64,000 nucleotides of DNA from Rhodospirillaceae bacterium (GTDB lineage Bacteria; Pseudomonadota; Alphaproteobacteria; Azospirillales; Azospirillaceae): positions 21,627-85,626 of the forward strand of contig JAJUIU010000005.1 in assembly GCA_029267445.1 (NCBI GenBank). Reading direction: 5' to 3'. Below the pieces are notes generated by a model. It saw only the letters and a program-made list of their open reading frames with translations. It was not told where the DNA came from and searched no databases. Position numbers and translations under genes: made by a program. Positions 34,473 to 43,911 of this stretch are shown piece by piece. Numbering within the stretch: the first letter of the stretch is position 1; every line of letters begins with the position of its first letter.

Positions 34473-35495
34473 GTGGAGGCCGAGGTCGCCGTCCGCACGG
34501 GACCGGTGGATGGAGAGCAGCGCGCGCCGTCGCGCCAGCCCGTCTATGCCGCCCTCGATCTCGGCACCAACAACTGCCGCCTCCTGATCGCCAAGCCCTT
34601 CCACAATGGCTTCCGCGTGATCGACGCCTTCTCCCGGATCGTCAGGCTGGGCGAGGGGCTGAGCCGGAGCGACACCCTGTCCGTGGAGGCGATGGACCGC
34701 ACCGTCTCGGCGCTGCGCGTATGCCGGAGCAAGATGCGGCGACGCGGCGTCACGGACATGCGGGCGGTCGCGACCGAGGCCTGTCGCCGGGCGGAGAACT
34801 GTGCCGTGTTCCTGGACCGCGCCGAACGGGAGACGGGTATCAGGATCGAGATCATCACCGCGTCCGAGGAGGCGCGGCTGGCGCTCGCGGGCTGCGCCCC
34901 ACTGCTGGACCGGAGCCTGCCGCGCGCCATCGTGTTCGACATCGGCGGCGGGTCCACGGAGCTGATGTGGATCGCGCTGGAGAATGGCCGGTCCCGGCTG
35001 CTGGATCAGATTTCGGTGCCGTTCGGCGTCGTCCATCTTACGGAACGGTTCGGCAGCGACCGGGTCACGTGGCCGGATTACGAAGCCATGATCGAGGGCG
35101 TGCGCGACGCGCTCGCCGGCTTCGAGGTCCGCAACCGCATCGGCGCCGAGGTGGCCGAGGGCCGGGTGCAGATGCTGGGCACGTCCGGAACGGTGACGAC
35201 CCTGGCCGGCATCCGCATGGGCCTGCCGAGATACGACCGGTCCCGGGTGGACGGCACATGGCTCGACCGCGCCGTCGCGCTGGAGATCGGGCGCAGTCTG
35301 GTCGATTGCGATTTCGCCGCGAGGGCGGCGCATCCCTGCATCGGGCCGGACCGGGCCGATCTCGTCGTCGCCGGCTGCGCCGTGCTGGAGGCGATCTGGG
35401 CGCTGTGGCCGACGCCCCGCTTGCGCATCGCCGATCGCGGCGTGCGGGAGGGTATCCTGTCGGAGTTCGTGTCCGGCCGCGGTTCGCATGGCTGA
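34473..35495 (+). CDS. Ppx/GppA-family exopolyphosphatase/pppGpp phosphatase
   Basis: 340 residues from GTG 34473, with AGGAGG at 34462-34467. Actin-like ATPase fold: AALDLGTNNCRLLIA (phosphate 1), TEACRRAENC, FDIGGGSTELMW (phosphate 2) and LGTSGTVTTLAG (adenosine region). It hydrolyses polyphosphate and/or the 5'-phosphate of pppGpp; the short C-terminus (no extra helical domains) is typical of alphaproteobacteria. Probably co-transcribed with rlmE, whose start is 58 bases downstream. Confidence 0.9.
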   Translation: MEAEVAVRTGPVDGEQRAPSRQPVYAALDLGTNNCRLLIAKPFHNGFRVIDAFSRIVRLGEGLSRSDTLSVEAMDRTVSALRVCRSKMRRRGVTDMRAVATEACRRAENCAVFLDRAERETGIRIEIITASEEARLALAGCAPLLDRSLPRAIVFDIGGGSTELMWIALENGRSRLLDQISVPFGVVHLTERFGSDRVTWPDYEAMIEGVRDALAGFEVRNRIGAEVAEGRVQMLGTSGTVTTLAGIRMGLPRYDRSRVDGTWLDRAVALEIGRSLVDCDFAARAAHPCIGPDRADLVVAGCAVLEAIWALWPTPRLRIADRGVREGILSEFVSGRGSHG

Positions 35496-35552
35496 CCCGG
35501 CCGCGTCACGGGACGCTTGCCTTCCGGGTCCGACCGGCCGATATGGGCGGCC

Positions 35553-36275
35553 ATGAGCAAGGGAAGCACAGGCAAGGGCGGCGGCACGCGGCCGACCGGA
35601 CGTCAGGCGGCGGTGCGGGTGAAGACCGCAAAGCGGCGCTCGACCTCGTCCACCCGCTGGCTGGAGCGGCAGCTGAACGACCCATACGTGGCCGAGGCCC
35701 GCAAGCGCGGCTTCCGCAGCCGCGCGGCGTTCAAACTGCTGCAGCTGGACGAGAAGTTCCACATTCTGAAGCGGGGCCAGCGGGTCGTGGACCTTGGTGC
35801 GGCCCCCGGCGGCTGGACCCAGATCGCCGTGCAGAAGGGAGCGGGCAAGGTCGTCGGTATCGACCTGCTGGAGGTGGAGCCGGTGCCCGGCGCCACGATC
35901 ATCCAGCTGGACTTCCTGGACCCGTCGGCACCCGACAGGCTGAAGACCCTGCTGAAAGGGCCGGCGGACGTGGTGCTGTCGGACATGGCGGCGAACACCA
36001 CCGGCCACACCCAGACCGACCATCTGCGCATCATGGGGCTGGCCGAGGCCGCCTACGCCTTCGCGGCCGAGGTGCTGGCGCCGGGCGGCGCCTTCGTCTG
36101 CAAGCTGTTCAAGGGCGGGGCGGAGAAGGGGCTGTCCGACGCGCTGAAGCGCGACTTCGCCGTGGTGCGCAACGCCAAGCCGGCCGCCAGCCGGGCGGAC
36201 AGTGCCGAGAGCTACATCGTCGCCACCGGGTTCCGGGGCGGGGCGAAGCCGGCCGATCCCGCCGACGGCGCATAG
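35553..36275 (+). CDS. rlmE: 23S rRNA (uridine-2'-O)-methyltransferase RlmE (RrmJ/FtsJ)
   Basis: 240 residues from ATG 35553. Rossmann methyltransferase with SAM motif VVDLGAAPGGWTQIA. The RSRAAFKLLQLDEKF segment, catalytic Asp in DVVLSDMAAN and Lys in VCKLFKGG correspond to the K-D-K-E tetrad of RlmE. It methylates U2552 of 23S rRNA late in 50S assembly. The basic, Gly-rich N-terminus is longer than in E. coli. Confidence 0.93.
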   Translation: MSKGSTGKGGGTRPTGRQAAVRVKTAKRRSTSSTRWLERQLNDPYVAEARKRGFRSRAAFKLLQLDEKFHILKRGQRVVDLGAAPGGWTQIAVQKGAGKVVGIDLLEVEPVPGATIIQLDFLDPSAPDRLKTLLKGPADVVLSDMAANTTGHTQTDHLRIMGLAEAAYAFAAEVLAPGGAFVCKLFKGGAEKGLSDALKRDFAVVRNAKPAASRADSAESYIVATGFRGGAKPADPADGA

Positions 36276-36305
36276 CCGGTCTTCAACATCTGGTGCCTTC
36301 CCTAA

Positions 36306-37952
<1,647 letters not shown>

Positions 37953-37984
37953 TCGATGGTGCTTTCCCCCAGGAGCCCCGCCCC

Positions 37985-39352
37985 ATGACACCCGCCGCGC
38001 GCATCCAGGCGGCCATCGAGCTCCTGTCCGAGATCGAGGCGACGCCGCGTCCCGCCGACGCGGTGGCCAGCCTCTATTTCAAGAACCGCCGCTTCATCGG
38101 GTCCAAGGACCGGCAGGGGGTGGCGGGGCTGGTGTATTCGGTGCTGCGGCACTGGGCCCGGCTGCACTGGTGGCTGGACAAGGCGGGGCACGAGAAGCAG
38201 GACGCCCGCGCCCTGCTGATTGCGGAGACGATGCTGGCCGGCGGCCGGCGGGCGGAGGCCACCATGGCCCTGTTCGACGGGGCGAAGTTCGGCCCGGCCC
38301 CCCTGAGCGAGCCGGAGCGCAAGCTGATCCGGGCGCTGGACAGCCACACGCTGGACACGCCCCAGCAGGGGGAGGCGGTGCGCGGCGAGGTGCCGGACTG
38401 GGCGGCCCCGGCCCTGCGCGCCACGCTGGGCGACCGCTTCCAGGCCGAGATGGCGGCCATGCTGGAGGAGGCACCCCTGGATCTGCGGGTGAACCCGCTG
38501 AAGGGCGGCCGCGAGGCGGCGCGCAAGGCCCTGGCCGAGGCGGGGGTGGAGGCGGTGCCCACGCCGCTGTCGCCCTTCGGCCTGCGGGTGAGGGGACGCG
38601 CACCCGTGTCCACCCTGCAGGCCTTCCGCGACGGGCTGTTCGAGATCCAGGACGAGGGATCGCAGCTGGTGGCCCTGCTGACGGACGCCAGGCCCGGCAT
38701 GCAGGTGGTGGATTTCTGCGCGGGTGCCGGGGGCAAGACCCTGGCCATCGCGGCCATGATGGCGAACAAGGGCAGGGTGGTGGCGGCCGACGTGCTGGAG
38801 AAGCGGCTGGACCGCGCCAAGCTGCGCTTCCGCCGCGCCGGCCTGCACAACATCGAGACGCGGGGCCTGTCCACCGCCCGGGACCCCTGGGTGAAGCGGC
38901 ACAAGGGCAAGTTCGACCGGGTGTTGGTGGACGCGCCCTGCACCGGTACGGGCACCTGGCGCCGCAACCCGGATAGCCGCTGGCGCCCGCTGGGCCCCGG
39001 CTTGGCCGAGCTGCTGCCGCTGCAGGTGGAGATCCTGGACAGTGCGGCGCGGCTGGTGAAGCCGGGTGGGCGCCTCGTATACGCCACATGCTCCATGCTG
39101 CGGGACGAGAACGAGGCGCAGGTGGAGCGCTTCCTGGTGAACCGGCCCGGCTGGCGGCTGGTGCCCGTGCCGGAGGCGTGGCCCGAGGGGCTTGGCAACC
39201 CGCCTGTGCTGGACGCCATGCTGCGCCTGACCCCGGCCCGCAACGACACCGATGGATTCTTCGCCGCCGTGCTGGAGCGGGACGCCGCCGCCGCCGCGAC
39301 GGCGGATGAGGCGCCGGCCGAGGCGGAACCAACCGAGGAGACGGCACCGTGA
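37985..39352 (+). CDS. rsmB: RsmB/NOP-family rRNA (cytosine-5)-methyltransferase
   Basis: 455 residues: an N-terminal NusB-like helical domain followed by a SAM-dependent methyltransferase domain. SAM motif VVDFCAGAGGKTLAIAAMM; motif IV VDAPCTGTGTWRRNP and motif VI YATCSMLRDENE carry the two cysteines of m5C enzymes. Likely target is C967 of 16S rRNA, though the precise site is inferred. The C-terminal tail is rich in Ala/Glu. It overlaps the next gene by 4 bases (GTGA). Confidence 0.87.
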   Translation: MTPAARIQAAIELLSEIEATPRPADAVASLYFKNRRFIGSKDRQGVAGLVYSVLRHWARLHWWLDKAGHEKQDARALLIAETMLAGGRRAEATMALFDGAKFGPAPLSEPERKLIRALDSHTLDTPQQGEAVRGEVPDWAAPALRATLGDRFQAEMAAMLEEAPLDLRVNPLKGGREAARKALAEAGVEAVPTPLSPFGLRVRGRAPVSTLQAFRDGLFEIQDEGSQLVALLTDARPGMQVVDFCAGAGGKTLAIAAMMANKGRVVAADVLEKRLDRAKLRFRRAGLHNIETRGLSTARDPWVKRHKGKFDRVLVDAPCTGTGTWRRNPDSRWRPLGPGLAELLPLQVEILDSAARLVKPGGRLVYATCSMLRDENEAQVERFLVNRPGWRLVPVPEAWPEGLGNPPVLDAMLRLTPARNDTDGFFAAVLERDAAAAATADEAPAEAEPTEETAP

Positions 39353-40176
39353 GCGACACGCCCCCCAGCCCCACCCTGACCGAGACGATGGACGGCCTGC
39401 GCCAGGATGGCGGGGTGTGGAAGGCGCATGTGGCGCCGGGCTGGAGCCAGGGTCGCGCCGGCTTTGGCGGCATCGTCACGGCGCTGGCCCTGGCGGCGGT
39501 GCGGCGGGAGACGGGGATCGCGCATCCGCTGCGCAGCTTCACCATGGCCTTCGTCGGCCCCGCCAACGGCGAGGTCACCATCGCGGTCACCCCGCTGCGC
39601 GCCGGGCGCAGCGCAAGCTTCATGCAGGCCATGCTGGTCGGGCCGGACGGCGGTGTGGCCGGCAGCTTCACCGCCTGCTTCGGACCCGACCGGGAAAGCC
39701 GCCTGTCCCGCCCGGCCCCGGCCGACACGGCCCTGCCGGACCGTGAGGGCGCCATGGTCCTGCCCTTCGTGGAGGGGGTGGTCCCGGTGTTCCTGCGCCA
39801 TTTCGACGTGCGCGTGGCCACGGGCCTGCCCTTCATGGGCAGACAGGAGCCGGAGGTGCGCTGGTGGGTGCGCCACCGCGACCCGGCGGCGCGGGGCACG
39901 GAGCTGGGCCTCGTCTCCCTGCTGGACGTGCTGCCGCCGGCGGCGACGCCGATGATCCAGGGGCCGGTGCCGGTGGCGAGCCTGACCTGGTTCGTGGATT
40001 TCCCCGACGGGGTGGATGCGGGCGACCTCAAGGCCCCCGCACCCGACGGCTGGTACCTCCAGCGCAGTGCGGCCGACCATGTGGGCCACGGCTTCAGCGG
40101 CCAAGCCATGACCACCCACGCCGCCGACGGCCGCCTGATCGCCATCCACCGGCAGAGCGTGGGCATCTTCGGCTGA
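39349..40176 (+). CDS. Acyl-CoA thioesterase-like double-hotdog protein
   Basis: 275 residues from GTG 39349. The arrangement of two hotdog halves with PGWSQGRAGFGGIVTALAL, HPLRSFTMAFVGPANGEV and a C-terminal SLLDVLPPAATP...SLTWFVDF segment matches the TesB/4HBT_3 family. Probably hydrolyses acyl-CoAs; substrate range cannot be read. Translation is coupled to rsmB by the GTGA overlap. Confidence 0.8.
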   Translation: MSDTPPSPTLTETMDGLRQDGGVWKAHVAPGWSQGRAGFGGIVTALALAAVRRETGIAHPLRSFTMAFVGPANGEVTIAVTPLRAGRSASFMQAMLVGPDGGVAGSFTACFGPDRESRLSRPAPADTALPDREGAMVLPFVEGVVPVFLRHFDVRVATGLPFMGRQEPEVRWWVRHRDPAARGTELGLVSLLDVLPPAATPMIQGPVPVASLTWFVDFPDGVDAGDLKAPAPDGWYLQRSAADHVGHGFSGQAMTTHAADGRLIAIHRQSVGIFG

Positions 40177-40203
40177 CGTGCGTGCCGGCCGGCGTCCTGG
40201 CCG

Positions 40204-40234
40204 TTCAACACGGAGGCACGGCGGCACGGAGGTT
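40204..40234. repeat. Dispersed CACGGAGG-type repeat
   Basis: TTCAACACGGAGGCACGGCG followed by GCACGGAGG; the same unit recurs at 49112, 49713 (inverted), 61024, 61241 (inverted) and, degenerate, at 43655. Confidence 0.75.
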
Positions 40235-40313
40235 TCGGAGGTGTCGTTGCAGCCACGCTCTATCGGCCCGGTGCGGTCCCCTCGCCCTGGTCGCCTCCGG
40301 CGTCCGCTGAAGC

Positions 40314-40414
40314 GACGACAAGCTCAGGGTGAGGGGACAGGGGAGGGCGGTGCCCGCCTTGGGCAGGCCGACAGGACCAGTCGGCCTCGCCCTGAGCCCG
40401 TCGAAGGGCGAGGC
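40314..40414. repeat. Inverted pair of CTCAGGGTGAGG / CCTCGCCCTGAGC repeats
   Basis: The left arm at 40314-40334 and right arm at 40385-40414 are imperfect inverted copies of a GACAAGCTCAGGGTGAGG-type unit; a second pair is at 61306-61405. This looks like a REP-type dispersed element. Confidence 0.65.
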
Positions 40415-40440
40415 CGCAGCACAGGCCATCGGGCCGCGTG

Positions 40441-40575
40441 GCCTCTAAGGTGACATCAAAGGTGACAAAGGTGACATCTAAGGTGTCAAAGGTGACATCT
40501 AAGGTGACATCAAAGGTGACATGGGAATTGTGGGATATCAGGGACTTTGCGCCTCTAAGGTGACAAAGGTGACCA
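40441..40575. repeat. Tandem GGTGAC array
   Basis: Nine copies of GGTGAC (one GGTGTC) at 40449, 40461, 40470, 40482, 40491, 40503, 40515, 40559 and 40568. The first seven are spaced 12 or 9 bases apart. The flank CCTCTAAGGTGACA occurs at both ends, suggesting internal duplication. Confidence 0.85.
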
Positions 40576-40937
40576 ATTCGAATGAAGGCCCGTTCCCGAC
40601 CCGCGTTCCCCCGCATCCCCGCCTCGCGCCCCCGCGCCCTCCGTTCCGGTCAAAACCGGGGCGGAGTGTGGCAGAAGATAGGACAAAAATCCAGGGAGGG
40701 GGGCCTCCGCGCAAACGTTTGCGTAAGCTGCGGATCTGTGGCGGACTTGGTCGAGATGGCGGTGAAGGCACCGCTTGGTGGCTTTAGGTGGCCCTAACTC
40801 GATTGATAGTGGTGGACAAACGATCAGTCGGGTGCGACATATCTAGGAAGTGTTCGGGGAAATGCCCGAACCGCCGATTGTCCGCCCGCATCCCGCCTAC
40901 TAGCGCGAATGCGGGCGCAGAAGCAGGAATAACGGCC

Positions 40938-41117
40938 ATGCTCGCAAAGTCCGCGGTCGCCACAGTGAAGCAAGGGTTGGCAGCGAAGCAGGCAGGCGAT
41001 ACCACACCCGCTTGGAACGCCGACGTCCAGGCCCATTTCGGGCCGATGTACGATCGCCTCAACTCGCCCGAGAAGGTCGGTGGCTGGCAGACTTATCGCC
41101 CCAAGACCGATAAGTGA
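40938..41117 (+). CDS. Small hypothetical protein
   Basis: 59 residues from ATG 40938 with a weak AGGAA site. Alanine/lysine-rich N-terminal half, then HFGPMYDRLNSPEKVGGWQTY. Third-position GC is moderately high, supporting coding, but it is short and I recognise no family. It might be the remnant of a longer gene. Lies 87 bases before another hypothetical gene on the same strand. Confidence 0.35.
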   Translation: MLAKSAVATVKQGLAAKQAGDTTPAWNADVQAHFGPMYDRLNSPEKVGGWQTYRPKTDK

Positions 41118-41204
41118 TCCCCACCCTGATCGTGGGCTCCCCCGGCGTTGATTGACCCACACCGCCGTCCTGACGGCTGACCCCCATTCCACCGGATTGC
41201 CCGC

Positions 41205-41615
41205 GTGTACGAGCTGCAACTGCACCCGGACGGAGATTACCTTGCCGTCCTGGGGATAATTGAAAAAGATCACGCGAAGACAATCAAGCGGATTGAGCGG
41301 GCGATCGCGGTCCATGGCCAGTTGCACACGGGCGACTCGCACATGATCCGCATCCTGCGCACCGGGCTGCATGGGCCTGTCGGCCTGCACTATCGGTTCG
41401 GACAGCGGATCGGCATCTTCTATACGGCCCACCATGGCAAGTACTGCCGCCTGTACGGGTTCGGCCATCATTACAGCTTCGGGAGCGGCGCGATCAATCC
41501 CGCCACGATCAGCCCCCTGACGCTGGCGGCGCTGCGGGCGAACCCCGACCTGGTCCGGCCCACACCCCGTTCTGGAAGGGCCGCCCAGTTCCTGCGACCC
41601 CGCCCGCCGAAGTGA
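41205..41615 (+). CDS. Hypothetical protein, faint RelE/Gp49-like pattern
   Basis: 136 residues from GTG 41205, the only start after an in-frame TGA 27 bases upstream. Codon use shows high third-position GC, so it is probably real. The centre, HMIRILRTGLHGPVGLHYRFGQRIGIFYTAHHGKYCRLYGFGHH (residues about 46-90), has the alternating strand pattern and basic/aromatic content seen in RelE/HigB toxins and phage Gp49-like proteins, but the match is weak. If it is a toxin, the small upstream ORF could be considered as antitoxin; this is speculation. Confidence 0.5.
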   Translation: MYELQLHPDGDYLAVLGIIEKDHAKTIKRIERAIAVHGQLHTGDSHMIRILRTGLHGPVGLHYRFGQRIGIFYTAHHGKYCRLYGFGHHYSFGSGAINPATISPLTLAALRANPDLVRPTPRSGRAAQFLRPRPPK

Positions 41616-41960
41616 GGGCAGAGGCCGGCGGGACGGTGATCCCCGCCGAGTCCACCAAAGCAGCAGCCAGCCGGTCGCGGTGAGGACGATGCTGGCAGAG
41701 GGCAGCGGGCATCGTAGGAAGCCGCACAGAATCCAGTCTGGAGGCGGTGGTTATCTCCAGACAGACGACCGATGAACGCAGGTTTCCCCCTGCATAAATG
41801 TTCGTTGTTGTCATCGGAATAAACAGATATATAACGCCATAGAATTTACCCTGTAAGTGGTTGCTTGTTGGGCTTGTTGGGCTTGTAGGCCGTTAGGCAC
41901 GAGCCGCGAATTCATTTTGCCGCCGATCAATTCGAATGCTAACTAAATTGGAGTTAAGAT
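41616..41960. other. Upstream region of the low-GC operon
   Basis: No gene seen. Base composition changes from GC-rich to AT-rich at about 41,800. Contains a strong sigma-70-like promoter (41805-41833) and direct repeats of TTGTTGGGC around 41867-41885. Confidence 0.6.
41805..41833 (+). promoter_or_regulatory. Sigma-70-like promoter for the low-GC operon
   Basis: TTGTTG and TATATA separated by exactly 17 bases, about 128 bases before the ATG of the nucleotidyltransferase-like gene. AT-richness raises the chance of coincidental matches. Confidence 0.5.
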
Positions 41961-42446
41961 ATGGCAGCTGATGAGAAAGAGGAGTTTCCACCGCTACTGC
42001 CGCCTGGATTCCATAAAGTTGAGTTGGCGGCAGTTGGACGCCTTTGCGTCTCAGCGTTTCCGCACTCGATCACCCGTCCTCGACTGATGGAGAACCTTCG
42101 TCAAATCATTGCTCTTCTGATGGCAAATGGAATGAAGGGGGAAGTGTGGATTAACGGGAGCTTCGTTACGAACAAACTGAACCCTGACGATGTAGATTTG
42201 ATCTTAATTGTTGATAAAGCGGTTCTTGCAGCAATGGATGATTCGGAAAGGCGCTTTTTAGATTGGTTTTCATCTGAATCATTGTACGAGCGGTGGCGAT
42301 GTGATAACTATGTGATGCTGAGAGACCCAGGCCGACCGGAGTCCGAGTATATGTACGCCTACTGGTTGCGCCAATTTGGATTTAGTCGCGGAAACCAAAT
42401 GAAGGGTTTGCTTGTTGTCAAGATTCCGTTCTTGGTGATGCCATGA
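41961..42446 (+). CDS. Nucleotidyltransferase-fold protein (DUF6932-like)
   Basis: 161 residues from ATG 41961 with GGAG 9 bases upstream. INGSFVTNKLNPDDVDLILIVD (residues 64-85) fits the hGS-x9-DxD pattern of the polymerase-beta nucleotidyltransferase superfamily, with Gly66-Ser67 and Asp77/Asp79 as nucleotide/metal residues; a third carboxylate may be Asp115. The minimal size resembles MNT-type proteins of toxin-antitoxin and phage-defence systems. AT-rich codon use unlike the rest of the window indicates recent transfer. The stop overlaps the next gene (ATGA). Confidence 0.75.
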   Translation: MAADEKEEFPPLLPPGFHKVELAAVGRLCVSAFPHSITRPRLMENLRQIIALLMANGMKGEVWINGSFVTNKLNPDDVDLILIVDKAVLAAMDDSERRFLDWFSSESLYERWRCDNYVMLRDPGRPESEYMYAYWLRQFGFSRGNQMKGLLVVKIPFLVMP

Positions 42447-43366
42447 GCGAACTCCAATATCTCATAGACCGGCTTAACGAGACGCAATCCGCGCTTGCGC
42501 ACTTTGCGGAGGCCGGGAATGATGACGATTTTGTGAGGATAAACAAAGCATCTATAGAAAAGCGGCAGCGAGATCTGCATAGGAAAATAGATAATTCATT
42601 AGCCTTGGCTCAGAACGACTACGTTTCCTATCGTATAAAAAGGGATTGGTCTGGCAACTACCCGGTTCGGGCAGTGGCCGCGTCAGTAATTTGTTTTCAA
42701 GAGCTTTTCACCGCGGTGTATGATGCCTTAAAGAATGGACCTAAGAAGCGATATCGCCCAACAAGTGACGCATTAGAGATGTCATCTCTGCAGTTCGCCG
42801 GTGCTGCTGCTGGCTCTGTTGTTGTGGCGATGTCAATTCCGAATGATCGGCTCTTGATTGGAGAAACTGAGCTTGATCGGGCGTTGCATTTTGTCGAGAA
42901 GACATTAAGTGCGCAAACAGCGGACGATTTGAACGCTTTGGCAAAAGAGGTTGGCATCGCGGCAATAAGTAAAGCTTACAGCTGGGCAGAAGTTGCCTCT
43001 TCTTATGGTTTGGACACAGAAATCTGCTGGGGAAGAGATATTAATAATGGAGTTTCCGTGTCCTTGAGTAGTGGCGACGCTGCGGCTGTGAAGAATCTGA
43101 TCGAGCTGAAAAGCGATGAGGCGACCCAAGATATTGATTTCGCCTGCACTCTTTTGGGTTTTGATGGGGATACCTCGTATTTTCATATAATGACGCTAGA
43201 TGGCGGACTTGATATTAAGGGCGATGTTGCTGATGACGTGCCAAAAGAGTGGACGACGCAGCAGCGCTACATGGCTTCAGTCCGTTCGAAGACTCAGGTC
43301 AAGTATGCAACTGGTGAAGAACGGCAAAGCTTTACCTTACTGAATCTTCGGCCGCTGAACCCTTGA
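42443..43366 (+). CDS. Unknown partner protein of the low-GC operon
   Basis: 307 residues; ATG 42443 overlaps the upstream stop by 4 bases, so the two products are probably made together. Residues 1-60 are heptad-like and charged (coiled coil likely), the middle contains SSLQFAGAAAGSVVVAMSIPNDRLL, and the C-terminal part looks beta-rich (YFHIMTLDGGLDIKGDV). I recognise no named domain, enzyme motif or membrane segment. AT-rich codon use matches its partner. A role as effector or regulator in a defence or toxin-antitoxin-like pair is possible but unproven. Confidence 0.7.
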   Translation: MSELQYLIDRLNETQSALAHFAEAGNDDDFVRINKASIEKRQRDLHRKIDNSLALAQNDYVSYRIKRDWSGNYPVRAVAASVICFQELFTAVYDALKNGPKKRYRPTSDALEMSSLQFAGAAAGSVVVAMSIPNDRLLIGETELDRALHFVEKTLSAQTADDLNALAKEVGIAAISKAYSWAEVASSYGLDTEICWGRDINNGVSVSLSSGDAAAVKNLIELKSDEATQDIDFACTLLGFDGDTSYFHIMTLDGGLDIKGDVADDVPKEWTTQQRYMASVRSKTQVKYATGEERQSFTLLNLRPLNP

Positions 43367-43654
43367 CAGAGCGCCGAAATTGGCAATGAAGAGGTAGCCG
43401 GGGGCCACTTTGTCGCGTTGCAGGCCTGCGGCCGTGCTTAAAGCTAATTCTACCTTATTCTCAGTGTATTGACTCCGTGTCCGGCGTTGACTGCCGATGG
43501 AAAACGTCCTTTTTTGGGCGGCACTGGGCGTCTTTGTGAGCGGGACGAACCTTAGTCTCGCTTCGCTCATCCGCCTGCTTTCGGAGGGGAGACGGAGAGG
43601 GAGGCGGGGGGTGGGATTGTCTGGCGGAGACGGGGCGGCGGGGTAAGGGGCCGG

Positions 43655-43700
43655 TGCCCTCCGTGCACCTCCGTGGTCCTCCGTGCCCTCCGTGGTTCAA
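43655..43700. repeat. Degenerate CTCCGTGG repeat cluster
   Basis: Four CCTCCGTG-like units (CCCTCCGTGCACCTCCGTGG and onward) ending in TTCAA, an inverted and diverged version of the CACGGAGG element at 40204. Confidence 0.65.
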
Positions 43701-43853
43701 GCCCCTGCCGCCGCAGGTCCCAGCGGGTGGTAGACCGTGCGGTAGGAGAAAGGGGAGCGGAGGTCCCCCCGGGTCAGGCCCGGGGCAGGCTCCCTCTTCG
43801 CTTCGCTTCGGCCGGGATGACCAATTGAGGGCGCCTTAAGCCGGGAACGACAA

Positions 43854-43880
43854 CGGCGCCTCCCCTTGGGGACGGCGCCG
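43854..43880 (-). terminator. Hairpin downstream of nrdJ
   Basis: Outer stem CGGCGCC/GGCGCCG (7 bp) with an inner TCCCC/GGGGA stem, 32 bases past the nrdJ stop on the minus strand. It lacks a clear T-run, so termination is likely but not certain. Confidence 0.6.
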
Positions 43881-43911
43881 CTTTCGCAGTGGCTGTAGTG
43901 GGCGAGAGGGG

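Larger units (their letters stand above)
40177..40937. other. Repeat-rich intergenic region
   Basis: No convincing gene in about 760 bases. It contains one copy of the CACGGAGG-type dispersed repeat, a pair of CTCAGGGTGAG-type inverted repeats and a tandem GGTGAC array, all listed separately. Confidence 0.7.
43367..43911. other. Intergenic region after the low-GC operon
   Basis: No gene is supported. The first 130 bases keep intermediate composition, the rest is GC-rich and contains a degenerate CTCCGTGG repeat cluster (43655-43700), a stretch at about 43730-43830 resembling a dispersed GGCCGGGATGACC-ended repeat, and a hairpin after nrdJ. Confidence 0.6.

Noticed and set aside
40441..40575. 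CRISPR array
   Set aside because: The units are only about 6-9 bases with 9-12-base periods, with no spacers of CRISPR length and no cas genes nearby.
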